Under the pieces are notes generated by a model. It searched no databases, was not told the origin of the DNA, and worked only from the letters and a program-made list of their open reading frames with translations. DNA of 64,000 bases, from the NCBI GenBank assembly GCA_017307785.1, contig JAFKGI010000020.1, positions 62,001 through 126,000 on the forward strand, written 5' to 3'. This document shows, piece after piece, positions 34,300-43,298 of the stretch. A program made the position numbers and the translations under genes. Within the stretch, counting starts at the first letter, position 1. Each line of letters begins with the position of its first letter. Source of the DNA: Vulcanimicrobiota bacterium. GTDB lineage: Bacteria > Vulcanimicrobiota > Xenobia > Xenobiales > JADMJV01.

Positions 34300-37200
34300 C
34301 TACCAGCCTCCTCCGGTCGAGCCGCTGCTACCGCTGTCGCCGCCCCCGCCGCCGCTATTGCTGCCACTGCTGGCCGCCGCTGCTGCATCCGCCGCCGCCT
34401 GAGCCGCCGCCGCGGCGGCTGCCGCCTGGCGGGCTTCTTCATCGCGCTTGGCCTGAGCGATGGCTTCGGCCGAGGAAACCATCGACTGATAATGGCTGTA
34501 TTCGCTCGATTCCACGCTGGAAGCCTGACTTTCGGCCGAAGACGCGTAACTGGAAGCCGATCTGGCCTCGCTGGTGGCTCCTTCGTAGTCCTGCGAACCC
34601 ATTCGCGAGCGCGCGTTGGACAACTCGCTGCGGGCACTGCTCACGCTCGAATAAGCGCCCGAAAGCAGGCCGGAGTTGACCGAGTAGCTGACGCTACCGT
34701 AGTCGCTGACGTAGGTGCTCCAGCTCTGACTGGAGACCGAGCTGATCCTGGACTCGGCCGAACTGATATCCGAAGAAGCCGAGCTGATGGCCGAGTTGGC
34801 TTCGCTGAAGGCCTGGTAATCGCTGGAGATAGCCGATTCGGCCTGCATGCGCAGGTTCTCCACCACCGCCAGCGCCGCCTTGGCCGCGTAGGGATCGGCC
34901 GGTTTGGCCATGACCACCGACTTGACCTTGGCGACTTCGGCCTGGGCCTGCTGCACCAGACTTTTGGCGTGACTGCGCACATACTCGGCGCTGGTCTTGC
35001 TCTGGGTGCTTTGAACCCGCCCGTCGAGAGCCTTAAGCTCACTTTCCGCGTCGGCCTGATGCTGATTGAGAGCCGCCTCCGAGGTGGTGATGGCTTCCAA
35101 ATTGGCTTTGGCGATCTTGAGTTGGGCATCGCTGTCGGTCAACTGGTCGCGCGAAGTCAGAAGGTAGGCGCGCTCGTAGTTGCTCTGGGCCTGACCGTTG
35201 AGCGAACCCGAGGTTTCCAGCTGATCCTGGGCCTGGGTCAGGTAGTCGGCCACGGTGCCCACCTTGGAATTGGCCTCGGAATGCACTTCGGCCGCCACCA
35301 GTTTCTGAGCGCTGGGCAGATAGCCCGCCTGCACGCGCTCCAGAGAGCCCTTATATTTGCTGCCGATGCTCTGGCCGATGTTGTCGCGGCGCGAGGCCCG
35401 CTCCTGAGCGGTGGAAGTGTAGTTGTTGAAGGCGTCGCGCGTCTGCTTGACCAGATCGTGGGCCGTCTCCGTCTGCGTGCGAATGTTTTGCAGCAGCGTG
35501 CCGGCTTCTTCGACCTTGCCCAGGTCCAGGTTGCCCTTGATGCCATCCCAGTCTTTGTGGGATTTCTCGGTCTGGGTAGTGGGATCGCGGTCGGGCTCGC
35601 GCAAGACCTGATCGGGCGTCCCCTGGGCAAAGACTCCGGCCTGCTGCAGCGCCTTGGCCAGACCCTCGCGGGCGGTTTGCACGTCGGATTCCGCGTCCTT
35701 GATCAGTCCCGGCGAGACTTCGCGGCGCTCCTTGTCCTGCTCCACGGTGGTTTCCACGCGGGCCTGCAGGGCGGCGATGGATTTGCCCAGGTCGGCCACC
35801 CCTCCGGCCACCGGCTCGCTCACGGCCTTCTCGCCGGTGCGATCGAGAGCAATCGAATATTCATCTTTCTTGGAGTGGGCCCAGGCGGTTTGCACGTCGT
35901 TGGCCAGCAGCACCTCATCAGCCGCCTTCAGGGCAGGCAGCAGGTTGGCGCGCGTGTGCTCTCCCAACTCCACGATCTGAGCTCCCTCGCTGGCCATGCG
36001 CTTGCCCACATCGCCGAACTCGTTCCAGGCGCGCACCGGGTCTTTCCCTTTGACCTCGTTGCCCTTGTCGATCAAGCCCGGTTGGCCCTCGGCACCCAGC
36101 ACGAAGGGCATCAAACGCTTGCTGACCGAGGCGGACACGAACAGTCCGTCCTCCTTGCCGGATTCCTGCAGCTTGAGTGAGCGCTCGTTGACGCCCTGGG
36201 CCTGGCTCTTGACCTCATCCAAATAGCGCGAAACTTCGCGGCTCTTGGTCTGAATGGTGGTTACCAGACCGTCGTTCTTGGCGGCGCGCGCTCCCATCTG
36301 GTCGAGCACGCCCTGCAGCGTCTCTTCAAAAGGCTGGGCCGGCACGTTGGCCAGAATCTGGTCGCGCCAGGCTTCCGCCGGGGTGCCCTTTTCCAGTTCC
36401 ACCCGCTTGGAGTCGCTCAGGTCGAAGGGCAGCTTCTGATCGGCGCTGGTGAGCAGCTCGACGGCTTTCTGGAAGTTGCCGGTGGCAAACAAGTTCTTCA
36501 AGCGCTGCCCCAACGTCTTGCCGGCGATCATGCTCTTGGCCTCGGCGATAAACTTCTCGCCGCCGCCCATCAGGGCCAGCGAATCGGCCGTGCTGGCCAC
36601 CAGTTCGTTGGCCATCTTCTGGGTCATGCCGGTGTACTGCGAGACGTCCTCAAAAGACTCCGCGTTCATGATGCGCACCAGCTCTTTGGACTTCTCGCCC
36701 AGCTTGGCCAGCGCCTCATCCACTTCGCCCTCGGCCTCGCCCTTTTTCTTGCGGGCCCGATGATTCAGTCCGATGCCGGTTACCAGCAGCACCGCCGCCA
36801 GCGCTCCACCGCCATACATCTTGACGTTCTTGATGGTGGCCGTCTCCGACTTGGAAGCGGCCACCTTGTCGACGGCGCTCTCGGAAAGCTCGGTGGCGCG
36901 GTTCAGATGATGCTGATAGTCGGTGTTGCCTGCCGCATAGCTGGCCTGGTAAGCCTTCAACTCGTCTTTGGCGGCCTGCACGTCGCGGCGCGCGGCCTGG
37001 GCCGGGCCGTTGTCTTCCAGTCCGGAGAGCTGCTGCTCGGCCTTGTCCACCAGACCCTGGGCCTGCTGAGCCAGGGCGGGCGCCTGGTTGAAGGTGTTGA
37101 GCGCCGAGTCGTAACTGGCGATGGAACGCTGCACCGACTTGGCCAGGTCGGTGGCTTCCTGATAGCGGTGCTGGGAAACGGCCGCCTGGGCCTGATCCAG

Positions 37201-38259
37201 CTTGGATTTCCAGCCGTTCACGTCGGGACTGCCCAACGTGCCGCCTGTGCCGTGCTTGCTCTGAAAATCCTTGACCTTGGGTTCGATGTTCTTGAGAGCG
37301 GTCCGTCCCGCGTCCACGCTGGTCTGAGACCCCTGCACGTAATTGGTGATGTAGCTATCGACGCCCTTGTCGATCTTTTGCAGCACCCCGCTGAGAGCGG
37401 TGGGCACGTCTTGCCCCGCCTGGATCCCCTGCACGTAGGTATTGAAAAGTTCCCGATTCTGCAGCGTTTCCCGGTCCACGAAGTTGCCTTCGCCTACCCC
37501 GGCGTCGTCGAGCAACTGCTCGGAACGCATGAACATCGCCCGGTCTTTGCCGGTACGCTGGATGAAGTCCTGATCGGTGGTGTGGAAGTAAATCATGAAG
37601 ACTTCGCCGTTCTTCTCACCGGTACGCTCATCCACGTTACTGGTGAAGGCGGCGCTGTTGCCGATTCCCTTGGAAAGCACGTGGTCGTCATGGCGAATGT
37701 TGTCGCTGTTGGCCACCAGCACCAGGTAGGCGTTGGGATGCTCTTTCATGACCGACTGAAATTTAGCGTAATCGGCCGGGCTCAGATCCTGACCCTTGAA
37801 CTGCGGGTTGCCGACCACGTAGAGCTGGCGCCCGGCCTGGAATTGATTGACCACCTGCTGGGTGGTGGAGACGCGCACGGGCGTCTGGTCGCGGTTGGGC
37901 AGACTGGCCCGCACCGCTTCGGCCAGCGTCATCGGCTTGTTGGCGTTCACCGGGGCCGTGCGTACCTGAGCCGTCTGGGCCTGAGCCGCGCCCGCCAGTC
38001 CTACCACGCCGGTCAAGGTCAAAGCCGCGCCCAGACCGACCTTACGGGCGACCTCGGCCAGACCTTGGGGCTTGACCTGAGGGGTCTCGGCCGGCTTCAG
38101 CGCATCCAGCTTGGGAGGAGCGGCCAGACGGAACTCGCTGCCGCGCGCCCAATCCACCGAATCACTGGGAATGGTGGCCTGACTGTCGGCGCCTTTCTGG
38201 GTCAGCGCCGGCGGGCGGCTGGCCAAAAGTCGGCTGGTGGAGGCGAGTTTGTCGATCAT
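34300..38259 (-). CDS. Giant coiled-coil protein with one membrane segment and Gly-Trp tail
   Basis: This protein of about 1,319 residues has no canonical N-terminal signal; a hydrophobic stretch around residues 60-90 ending in AQAQTA could be a late one. Residues 100-270 look globular and might be a diverged TPM-like domain (inference from layout only). A transmembrane segment near residue 490 (GGGALAAVLLVTGIGL) is followed by Arg/Lys. Most of the rest is helical coiled coil rich in Ala, Gln, Glu and Lys, then a Ser-rich region. The end is Ala-rich, then Gly/Ser-rich, finishing GGGW as many TPM proteins do. ATG 38259 is used; TTG 38268 is possible. A DSVDW motif lies near residue 33. Confidence 0.7.
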   Translation of the reverse strand: MIDKLASTSRLLASRPPALTQKGADSQATIPSDSVDWARGSEFRLAAPPKLDALKPAETPQVKPQGLAEVARKVGLGAALTLTGVVGLAGAAQAQTAQVRTAPVNANKPMTLAEAVRASLPNRDQTPVRVSTTQQVVNQFQAGRQLYVVGNPQFKGQDLSPADYAKFQSVMKEHPNAYLVLVANSDNIRHDDHVLSKGIGNSAAFTSNVDERTGEKNGEVFMIYFHTTDQDFIQRTGKDRAMFMRSEQLLDDAGVGEGNFVDRETLQNRELFNTYVQGIQAGQDVPTALSGVLQKIDKGVDSYITNYVQGSQTSVDAGRTALKNIEPKVKDFQSKHGTGGTLGSPDVNGWKSKLDQAQAAVSQHRYQEATDLAKSVQRSIASYDSALNTFNQAPALAQQAQGLVDKAEQQLSGLEDNGPAQAARRDVQAAKDELKAYQASYAAGNTDYQHHLNRATELSESAVDKVAASKSETATIKNVKMYGGGALAAVLLVTGIGLNHRARKKKGEAEGEVDEALAKLGEKSKELVRIMNAESFEDVSQYTGMTQKMANELVASTADSLALMGGGEKFIAEAKSMIAGKTLGQRLKNLFATGNFQKAVELLTSADQKLPFDLSDSKRVELEKGTPAEAWRDQILANVPAQPFEETLQGVLDQMGARAAKNDGLVTTIQTKSREVSRYLDEVKSQAQGVNERSLKLQESGKEDGLFVSASVSKRLMPFVLGAEGQPGLIDKGNEVKGKDPVRAWNEFGDVGKRMASEGAQIVELGEHTRANLLPALKAADEVLLANDVQTAWAHSKKDEYSIALDRTGEKAVSEPVAGGVADLGKSIAALQARVETTVEQDKERREVSPGLIKDAESDVQTAREGLAKALQQAGVFAQGTPDQVLREPDRDPTTQTEKSHKDWDGIKGNLDLGKVEEAGTLLQNIRTQTETAHDLVKQTRDAFNNYTSTAQERASRRDNIGQSIGSKYKGSLERVQAGYLPSAQKLVAAEVHSEANSKVGTVADYLTQAQDQLETSGSLNGQAQSNYERAYLLTSRDQLTDSDAQLKIAKANLEAITTSEAALNQHQADAESELKALDGRVQSTQSKTSAEYVRSHAKSLVQQAQAEVAKVKSVVMAKPADPYAAKAALAVVENLRMQAESAISSDYQAFSEANSAISSASSDISSAESRISSVSSQSWSTYVSDYGSVSYSVNSGLLSGAYSSVSSARSELSNARSRMGSQDYEGATSEARSASSYASSAESQASSVESSEYSHYQSMVSSAEAIAQAKRDEEARQAAAAAAAAQAAADAAAAASSGSNSGGGGGDSGSSGSTGGGW

Positions 38260-38434
38260 AGGGGGCAATTCTGCTTACCCCTGCTCATGTCCGCTCACAA
38301 ATCGTTAACAAAATGTCTATAAGCCGGTAACTTCCCGGGCGTTATTGCAACGTTGCTCAATCACGACAAAGTGATCCAAATTGTTAACAGACGGTCAAAG
38401 TTGCGGAAATCCGGGAGAGCTACACTGGTTGCAG

Positions 38435-40093
38435 ATGAACATCGCCAGCCTTCCAGCCAACACGCCGCTCCTGCGCTCGAACAAAACGAGTGCTCCTCAA
38501 GCCGCCGTGACCGAGGACGCCAGCCGTTGCTGGAAGCCCACCTCGGAATGGGCCGGCCGTTTGGTTCTGCCCAAGGCGGGCGATCGTCGCGAGGGCGGAG
38601 TCTACCTGGAAGTCCTGCAGGCCCCCGGCCAGCACGCCGGCCTGAAGGGCAAGAAAGTCTGGCTCAACTTCCAGGAAGCCGGCTGGGTCGACCGGGTCAC
38701 CACCGACGTCGAATTCTCCCAACGCACCGCCAAAAGCAAGGCCATGGGCCACGTCCACCCGGACCGTATCAACGGCTGGAGTCAGGTCTCTCCCCTGGAA
38801 AGCCTGGCCGGAGCCCGTCCCCAGGACGACGTGCTGGTCAGCCTCAAAAACCCCAAACTGGTGGGCGGCGAGCTGCGCATCGAGCGCGAACCGGTCCAGG
38901 TTTCCGGTACCCACAAAGCATTGGTCACCTTCGAAGAAAAGATCGACGCCCACACCTGGAAAGTCCGCCACTACAACCCCGAAACCAAACAGTTCGACGG
39001 CCCCAGTCAGGAAGTGCGCACCCACGGACGCAGCGACCTGGCCCCCATGGCCGACCGCCGCACCAACACCAAGGGCTGGTATCTCTACGCCGAACCCGAC
39101 CCCAAGGGCACCATGATGGTGGCGGCCCTGGAGCCCAAAGAACTCTTCGACCTGCCCCCCGACCAGATGGTCCGCGGCCAGCAGTCTTCCTCGCACTACC
39201 TCAGAAACGAAAACTGGCGTATGGAGCCGCAGTGCAAGGGCCAGATGGGCAAAACCCTTCTGGTTCCTTCCGAATCCTCTCAGGAGGCCGTTCCCGCCCT
39301 TTCCAGCAAGGCTCAGGAGCTTTTCAAACTCGGCGATCAGGCTCTGGTGCTTCACCTCTTCGGTGGCGCCGTGGGCGCGCCCGCGATGCTGGGTATTTTC
39401 GCCGGACACTTTTCCTTCGGACTGGCCAAAGTGGTGCAGGACGAATTCACTCAGGAGCCGCGCTTCGATGTCGAGTACAAGCAAGTTTACGCCCACAACC
39501 GCGGTGGCGTGATTTCCGGCAGCCAGCAGTGGCACGCCTATATGGGCGACACCACTCGTGGCTACCTCTACGACCGTCCGGTCACCGATGCGCTCATTCC
39601 CATCCCCGAGCTCTTCGACGGTTCCAAAGGCTCCGTTCCCTCCGACATGCTCGAGCAGCGACTGGAAGAAATCATGGCCCGCTATCGCTCCGGCCACGGC
39701 GACGGGTCCTCTCAGGTGACGGCCGCTCAGAACTGCTCCCAAGATTCCTCACAGGCGCTTTACGCCGCCGGTTCCGACTGGAAAAAAGCCATCGCCGACG
39801 GCAAGCTCAATCCCGGACTGGAAACCGTGGCCAACGAACTGGCCAGCCACCTCACCCCTCTGTTCGGCCTGGCTCCCCGCGAATGGCAAAAGACCGCCAA
39901 CAACGAGAAAGTCGGTCAGCACACCTTCCGCTGGATCCCGGCCTTCAAATCGCCCAAAACCATTCTGCCGCGCAAAAACTTCGAAGCCCTGGCCGACATG
40001 GCTCTGGATAAAGGCCGCCCCGTGATGCTGGTCAAAACCGACGTGCTGGGCGCCGACAACCCCGAGACCATCCCCTCCGCACCTTTCGGCTAG
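38435..40093 (+). CDS. Unknown protein, possibly of a cyanobacterial 'predicted CAAX protease' family
   Basis: The 552-residue product starts MNIASLPANTPLL with no signal peptide. The N-terminal 270 residues are beta-rich. From about residue 310 the segments LHLFGGAVGAPAMLGIFAGHFSFG, QVYAHNRGGVISG and WHAYMGDTTRGYLYDRP, and later TAAQNCSQDSSQALY, recall proteins annotated in cyanobacteria as predicted Abi/CAAX family. That match is from memory and weak. The classic CAAX-protease EExxxR motif is not obvious. The ATG at 38435 follows GGGAGAG at a longish spacing. It stands upstream of the metalloprotease gene on the same strand. Confidence 0.6.
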   Translation: MNIASLPANTPLLRSNKTSAPQAAVTEDASRCWKPTSEWAGRLVLPKAGDRREGGVYLEVLQAPGQHAGLKGKKVWLNFQEAGWVDRVTTDVEFSQRTAKSKAMGHVHPDRINGWSQVSPLESLAGARPQDDVLVSLKNPKLVGGELRIEREPVQVSGTHKALVTFEEKIDAHTWKVRHYNPETKQFDGPSQEVRTHGRSDLAPMADRRTNTKGWYLYAEPDPKGTMMVAALEPKELFDLPPDQMVRGQQSSSHYLRNENWRMEPQCKGQMGKTLLVPSESSQEAVPALSSKAQELFKLGDQALVLHLFGGAVGAPAMLGIFAGHFSFGLAKVVQDEFTQEPRFDVEYKQVYAHNRGGVISGSQQWHAYMGDTTRGYLYDRPVTDALIPIPELFDGSKGSVPSDMLEQRLEEIMARYRSGHGDGSSQVTAAQNCSQDSSQALYAAGSDWKKAIADGKLNPGLETVANELASHLTPLFGLAPREWQKTANNEKVGQHTFRWIPAFKSPKTILPRKNFEALADMALDKGRPVMLVKTDVLGADNPETIPSAPFG

Positions 40094-40156
40094 CGGTTCA
40101 GCAATCGGTATCTCTTCCGGCAAGGAGGCACGCTCCGGCGCCGAAGATATGGGGGC

Positions 40157-42436
40157 ATGACCCCGCTGCAGGGACTGAAGACGAGCCCCATCCTGCCCAC
40201 TCCCGTCCGAGGGGTGGCGGCGCCGCCCGTACAGCCACAGCCGCAAGCACCGGTTCCCAGCGAATCCTACACGCCCACCCCGACCCCCGTCGCGACTCCG
40301 GCGCCTGCCCCGACCCCCTCGGCGCCCACCGCTCCCCCACCCGAGCCACCACCTACGCCCGCCAACCACGCGCCCGTGACTCTCCAATGGGAAGACAAGG
40401 TCAACCACGAGGGGGTGCCCTTCCAGCAGCGCCCCGTTCCCGCCGAAGACGGAGGCAAGGACTGGCGCGAAATCCTCTTCAAGGGCCACCAACCTTTTCA
40501 ACTGCGCACGGTCGCCGCCAGTGACGGCGGACCGGCCTGGACCGAAAGGCGTTTTCCGGGCCAGGCGAAGGAAGCCTACATCGAGCGTAGAGTGCCGTCC
40601 CAGGACGGCGGTCCGGACTGGACCGAGAAAAAAATAGGCGACAAACCCGTGCAAAAAACCCGCACTGTTGCCTGCCCGGACGGCGGACCCGCCTGGAAAG
40701 AAACCGTCGGCAGCAGCGGCGTTTCCAGCAAATCTCGCACCGTCCCGGCCAGCGATGGCGGAAACGCCTGGCGCGAAACCGAGAGCAAAGGCAAGCTCAC
40801 TCGTCAAAGATCGGTGGCCGACAGCGGCGGCAAGGGAGCCTGGAGCGAAATCCATTCCAGCACAGGCCATCACCTCACCCGTCAATACACCGAAGACGGC
40901 GTGAAGTGGAAGGAAACCATCAACGGTCAGAACCGGCATCGCTCTCCGGCCGAGGGTGTGGCGGGCATGGCGGCCGCAGCCGCATTAAAGGGCACCGACG
41001 TTCTCAGTATAGACGGCCTGGAAATCAAAATTCACGGCGGAGCCAGTCCCACCCAACTGGCCCTGCTGCGCACCGCCCTGGAAGCAATGCCGCCCGGCGC
41101 GCGCATCTACGCCACCGACATCTCTCTGTGCGAAAATCTCGGCGAAACCTTGACCCCTGAGGGGGAGCACGACGCCGGCGTGGGCGGCCTGGCCGGTTCC
41201 ACCCAGATCGTCCTCAACAGCCAAAGACTGGAAACCCGGGCGGCGGTGCAGCGCTTGCTTTTCCACGAAGCGGGCCACATCGCCGACAACCAGCTGGGAA
41301 GCATCTCTCAAAAGCCTCCCTGGGGAGGCGACACCAGCGTCAGCCGCTACGGCTCCACCAATTCCAAGGAAGATTTTGCCGAGACCCATCGCGTGGTGCT
41401 GGCCGACTTCCCCCGCTACTCCTCGATGAGCGCCTCGGACTGGGCCGAAGAATCCGAGTGCGAAAAAAAGATGCACATCGCCGCTCTCTACGGCGCCCAG
41501 GTCCCCTCTCTGGAACAGGTCCGCCAGGCCGAGACCCCCGAGACCCTGGAAAAGCGCACCGCCATGGAAGCAGCCAATGCCTTCACCGAAGGCAACGAAA
41601 TCGGCCGCATCTTCCCCTCCCGCGACGGCGGCCCACCCTGGCGCGAGATGCTCGCGGACGGAGAATCCACAGGACGCACTCGCTTCGTCACCGCCAAAGA
41701 CGGCGGCCCTCAGTGGAAAGAATTCGAACCCCTCGAGGGTCGCGCCTACAAACGGCGCGAGCTCACCAGTGACGACGGCGGCAAGCCTTGGACCGAATGG
41801 CACTTTGCCGGAGGTCAGCCTTACAAGACTCGCATGGTCGAGGCCAGCGACGACGGACCGGCCTGGCAAGAAACCCAACCGTCCGGCTCTCCCGCCTACA
41901 AGGAGCGCAAGGTCCTGGCCGAAGACGGCGGCCCGGTTTGGACGGAACGCCTCAACCAGGGATCCGACCCCTACAAAAAAAGAGAAGTCCCCGCCGGCGA
42001 CGCCGGCAAGCCCTGGACCGAATGGCAGTATGTCGGCCACAAGCCTTTCAAAACGCGTATGGTGGATGCCGAGGACGGCGGTTCTCCCTGGAAAGAGCGC
42101 CTCAACGACGGAGCCAAACCCTTCAAGGAGCGCACCGTGGAGGCCGGCGATGGCGGCTCTGCCTGGACGGAACGCTGGACCGAGGGCGCCAAGCCCTATA
42201 AAAAGCGCGAAGTCCAAGCCGAGGACGGCGGCGGGGCCTGGACCCAATGGCACTTCGCCGGATACAAACCCTACAACACCCGCATGGTGAAAGCCGAGGA
42301 CGGGGGGCCCTCCTGGAAAGAAATCCAATCTCCGGCCGGCCACAAATTTACCCGAGAAGTCCGCGAAAATGGCGTGCGCTGGGAAGAAGTCCGACAGGAT
42401 GGTCAACTGAAACGCACGCGAATGCCTGACGCATGA
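40157..42436 (+). CDS. Lethal-factor-like zinc metalloprotease with flanking DGG-x-x-W-x-E repeats
   Basis: This 759-residue protein has a Pro-rich N-terminus without a signal, about seven 25-residue repeats, a metalloprotease domain, then about eleven more repeats. The zinc site is HEAGH near residue 370. About 36 residues later SRYGSTN is followed by KEDFAET, whose Glu should be the third ligand. This spacing and the SYGRTN-x-x-x-x-FAE pattern are those of the catalytic domain of anthrax lethal factor (ATLF family). The repeats follow (E/S)DGGPxWxExxxxGxxPYKxR and could bind a partner or receptor. The stop overlaps the next small gene by ATGA. A protein target is likely but unknown. Confidence 0.82.
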   Translation: MTPLQGLKTSPILPTPVRGVAAPPVQPQPQAPVPSESYTPTPTPVATPAPAPTPSAPTAPPPEPPPTPANHAPVTLQWEDKVNHEGVPFQQRPVPAEDGGKDWREILFKGHQPFQLRTVAASDGGPAWTERRFPGQAKEAYIERRVPSQDGGPDWTEKKIGDKPVQKTRTVACPDGGPAWKETVGSSGVSSKSRTVPASDGGNAWRETESKGKLTRQRSVADSGGKGAWSEIHSSTGHHLTRQYTEDGVKWKETINGQNRHRSPAEGVAGMAAAAALKGTDVLSIDGLEIKIHGGASPTQLALLRTALEAMPPGARIYATDISLCENLGETLTPEGEHDAGVGGLAGSTQIVLNSQRLETRAAVQRLLFHEAGHIADNQLGSISQKPPWGGDTSVSRYGSTNSKEDFAETHRVVLADFPRYSSMSASDWAEESECEKKMHIAALYGAQVPSLEQVRQAETPETLEKRTAMEAANAFTEGNEIGRIFPSRDGGPPWREMLADGESTGRTRFVTAKDGGPQWKEFEPLEGRAYKRRELTSDDGGKPWTEWHFAGGQPYKTRMVEASDDGPAWQETQPSGSPAYKERKVLAEDGGPVWTERLNQGSDPYKKREVPAGDAGKPWTEWQYVGHKPFKTRMVDAEDGGSPWKERLNDGAKPFKERTVEAGDGGSAWTERWTEGAKPYKKREVQAEDGGGAWTQWHFAGYKPYNTRMVKAEDGGPSWKEIQSPAGHKFTREVRENGVRWEEVRQDGQLKRTRMPDA
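40405..40930 (+). repeat. 75-bp repeats, N-terminal block
   Basis: About seven degenerate copies of a 25-codon unit with core DGGxxW(T/R/K)E lie before the protease domain. Copies differ clearly at DNA level. The same unit appears once, in degraded form, in the paralogous protease at 43,299-44,372 (RPVPATDGKGDFTE). Confidence 0.75.
41610..42420 (+). repeat. 75-bp repeats, C-terminal block
   Basis: About eleven copies of the same 25-codon unit follow the protease domain. They alternate between two flavours, one with KPWTEWxFAGxxPYKTRMV and one with xxWTERLNxGxxPYKKREV, which suggests expansion as two-unit blocks. Confidence 0.78.
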
Positions 42437-42708
42437 AGAACATTACCGTATACCCGAGCGATTTAAGTAGCGAAGAGCACGTTCCCGACCGGGACTTCGT
42501 GGTGGCCGTCATTTACCCCGAGCAAAAGCACCTGGAAGTCTTCATCGACACCTATGAGCACGACCTGAGAGAACTGTTCACGCGTCCGCTGAAGGCCTAT
42601 CGGGGCCCCGGTCAGACCCAACAACTCGACCCCTGGACCCGGGAAGGCCTGGAACACATCCTCTTCTCCGCGCTGTTGCCGCTGGGACTCTACGGAGAAT
42701 TCGAATGA
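42433..42708 (+). CDS. Small acidic protein S1, candidate partner of the metalloprotease
   Basis: This 91-residue protein is not in any family I know. It has a beta-strand-rich first half and a helical second half with LRELF, then WTREGLEHILFSALLPLGL. The same pattern occurs in the next gene and in the convergent small gene, so the three are paralogues. It starts inside the stop of the lethal-factor-like protease (ATGA), which links their translation. An immunity protein, chaperone or regulator is plausible; this is inference from position only. Confidence 0.75.
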   Translation: MKNITVYPSDLSSEEHVPDRDFVVAVIYPEQKHLEVFIDTYEHDLRELFTRPLKAYRGPGQTQQLDPWTREGLEHILFSALLPLGLYGEFE

Positions 42709-42983
42709 TCATCGACGTCTACGGACTCTTGCCCGGAGCCCGCGAAGTGGACACCAGCAAACTCATCGCCACCGTGGAACTCGCCCACGAATCGGGCAAA
42801 GTCACCGTTTTTAACGAAGTTCGTGGCCGCATCGTGCGCGAACTCTTCGAAAACGACTTCTGCTCCTTTGTGGCCGAACCCGACGCGGTCACCGACCACA
42901 AAGCCTGGACTCCTCAGGCCATCGAGCAAATCCTGGAGGAAGAACTACCCTCCTTCAGCCTGCGCGGCATCATCCGACCCTAG
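42705..42983 (+). CDS. Small acidic protein S2, paralogue of S1
   Basis: This 92-residue protein repeats the S1 layout: a short strand region, then IVRELFENDF, WTPQAIEQILEEELPSFSL and a C-terminal RGII. It overlaps S1 by ATGA and is thus third in the protease operon. Its stop shares a CTAG with the stop of convergent S3. The function is unknown and probably shared with S1. Confidence 0.75.
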   Translation: MIIDVYGLLPGAREVDTSKLIATVELAHESGKVTVFNEVRGRIVRELFENDFCSFVAEPDAVTDHKAWTPQAIEQILEEELPSFSLRGIIRP

Positions 42984-43297
42984 TGCCCTACGATGCGCGC
43001 CGCCAGACCGTGTCCTGGCAGCTTGTAGTGAATCAGTTCCTCTAACGCCTCAGGCGACCAGGCAGCCTGAGTTGCGGCCGTATCCGCCAGAACTTCCCCT
43101 TCTTGGGTCTGCACCGGTCCCCCCGAAAGAACCAGCAAAGGCTGCTCGAAGAGTCGTCGCAGGATGGTCGCACGACTCTGGTCTACAATGTCCAGGACGC
43201 CGCCCCGTTGGGTGGTGGTGACGGTCGCCACGGGCTTGGATTCGTCCAGCTCCGGGCCGTTCTCGCCGGCCTTAAACGCAAAGATTTCAATTCTCAT
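42980..43297 (-). CDS. Small protein S3, paralogue of S1 and S2
   Basis: This 105-residue protein has the same pattern as S1 and S2: an MRIEIF strand start, ATVTTTQRGGV, ILRRLFEQPL, then WSPEALEELIHYKLPGHGL. It begins one base after the stop of the second lethal-factor-like protease, on the same strand, so each protease has its own small follower. The middle has a longer insert than in S1 and S2. No signal or membrane segment. Confidence 0.75.
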   Translation of the reverse strand: MRIEIFAFKAGENGPELDESKPVATVTTTQRGGVLDIVDQSRATILRRLFEQPLLVLSGGPVQTQEGEVLADTAATQAAWSPEALEELIHYKLPGHGLAARIVGH

Positions 43298-43298
43298 C

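Noticed and set aside
34492..38322. Plus-strand frames of 562 and 520 codons opposite the giant coiled-coil gene
   Set aside because: They are antisense shadows of regular Ala/Gln/Glu-coding helices; the products lack motifs.
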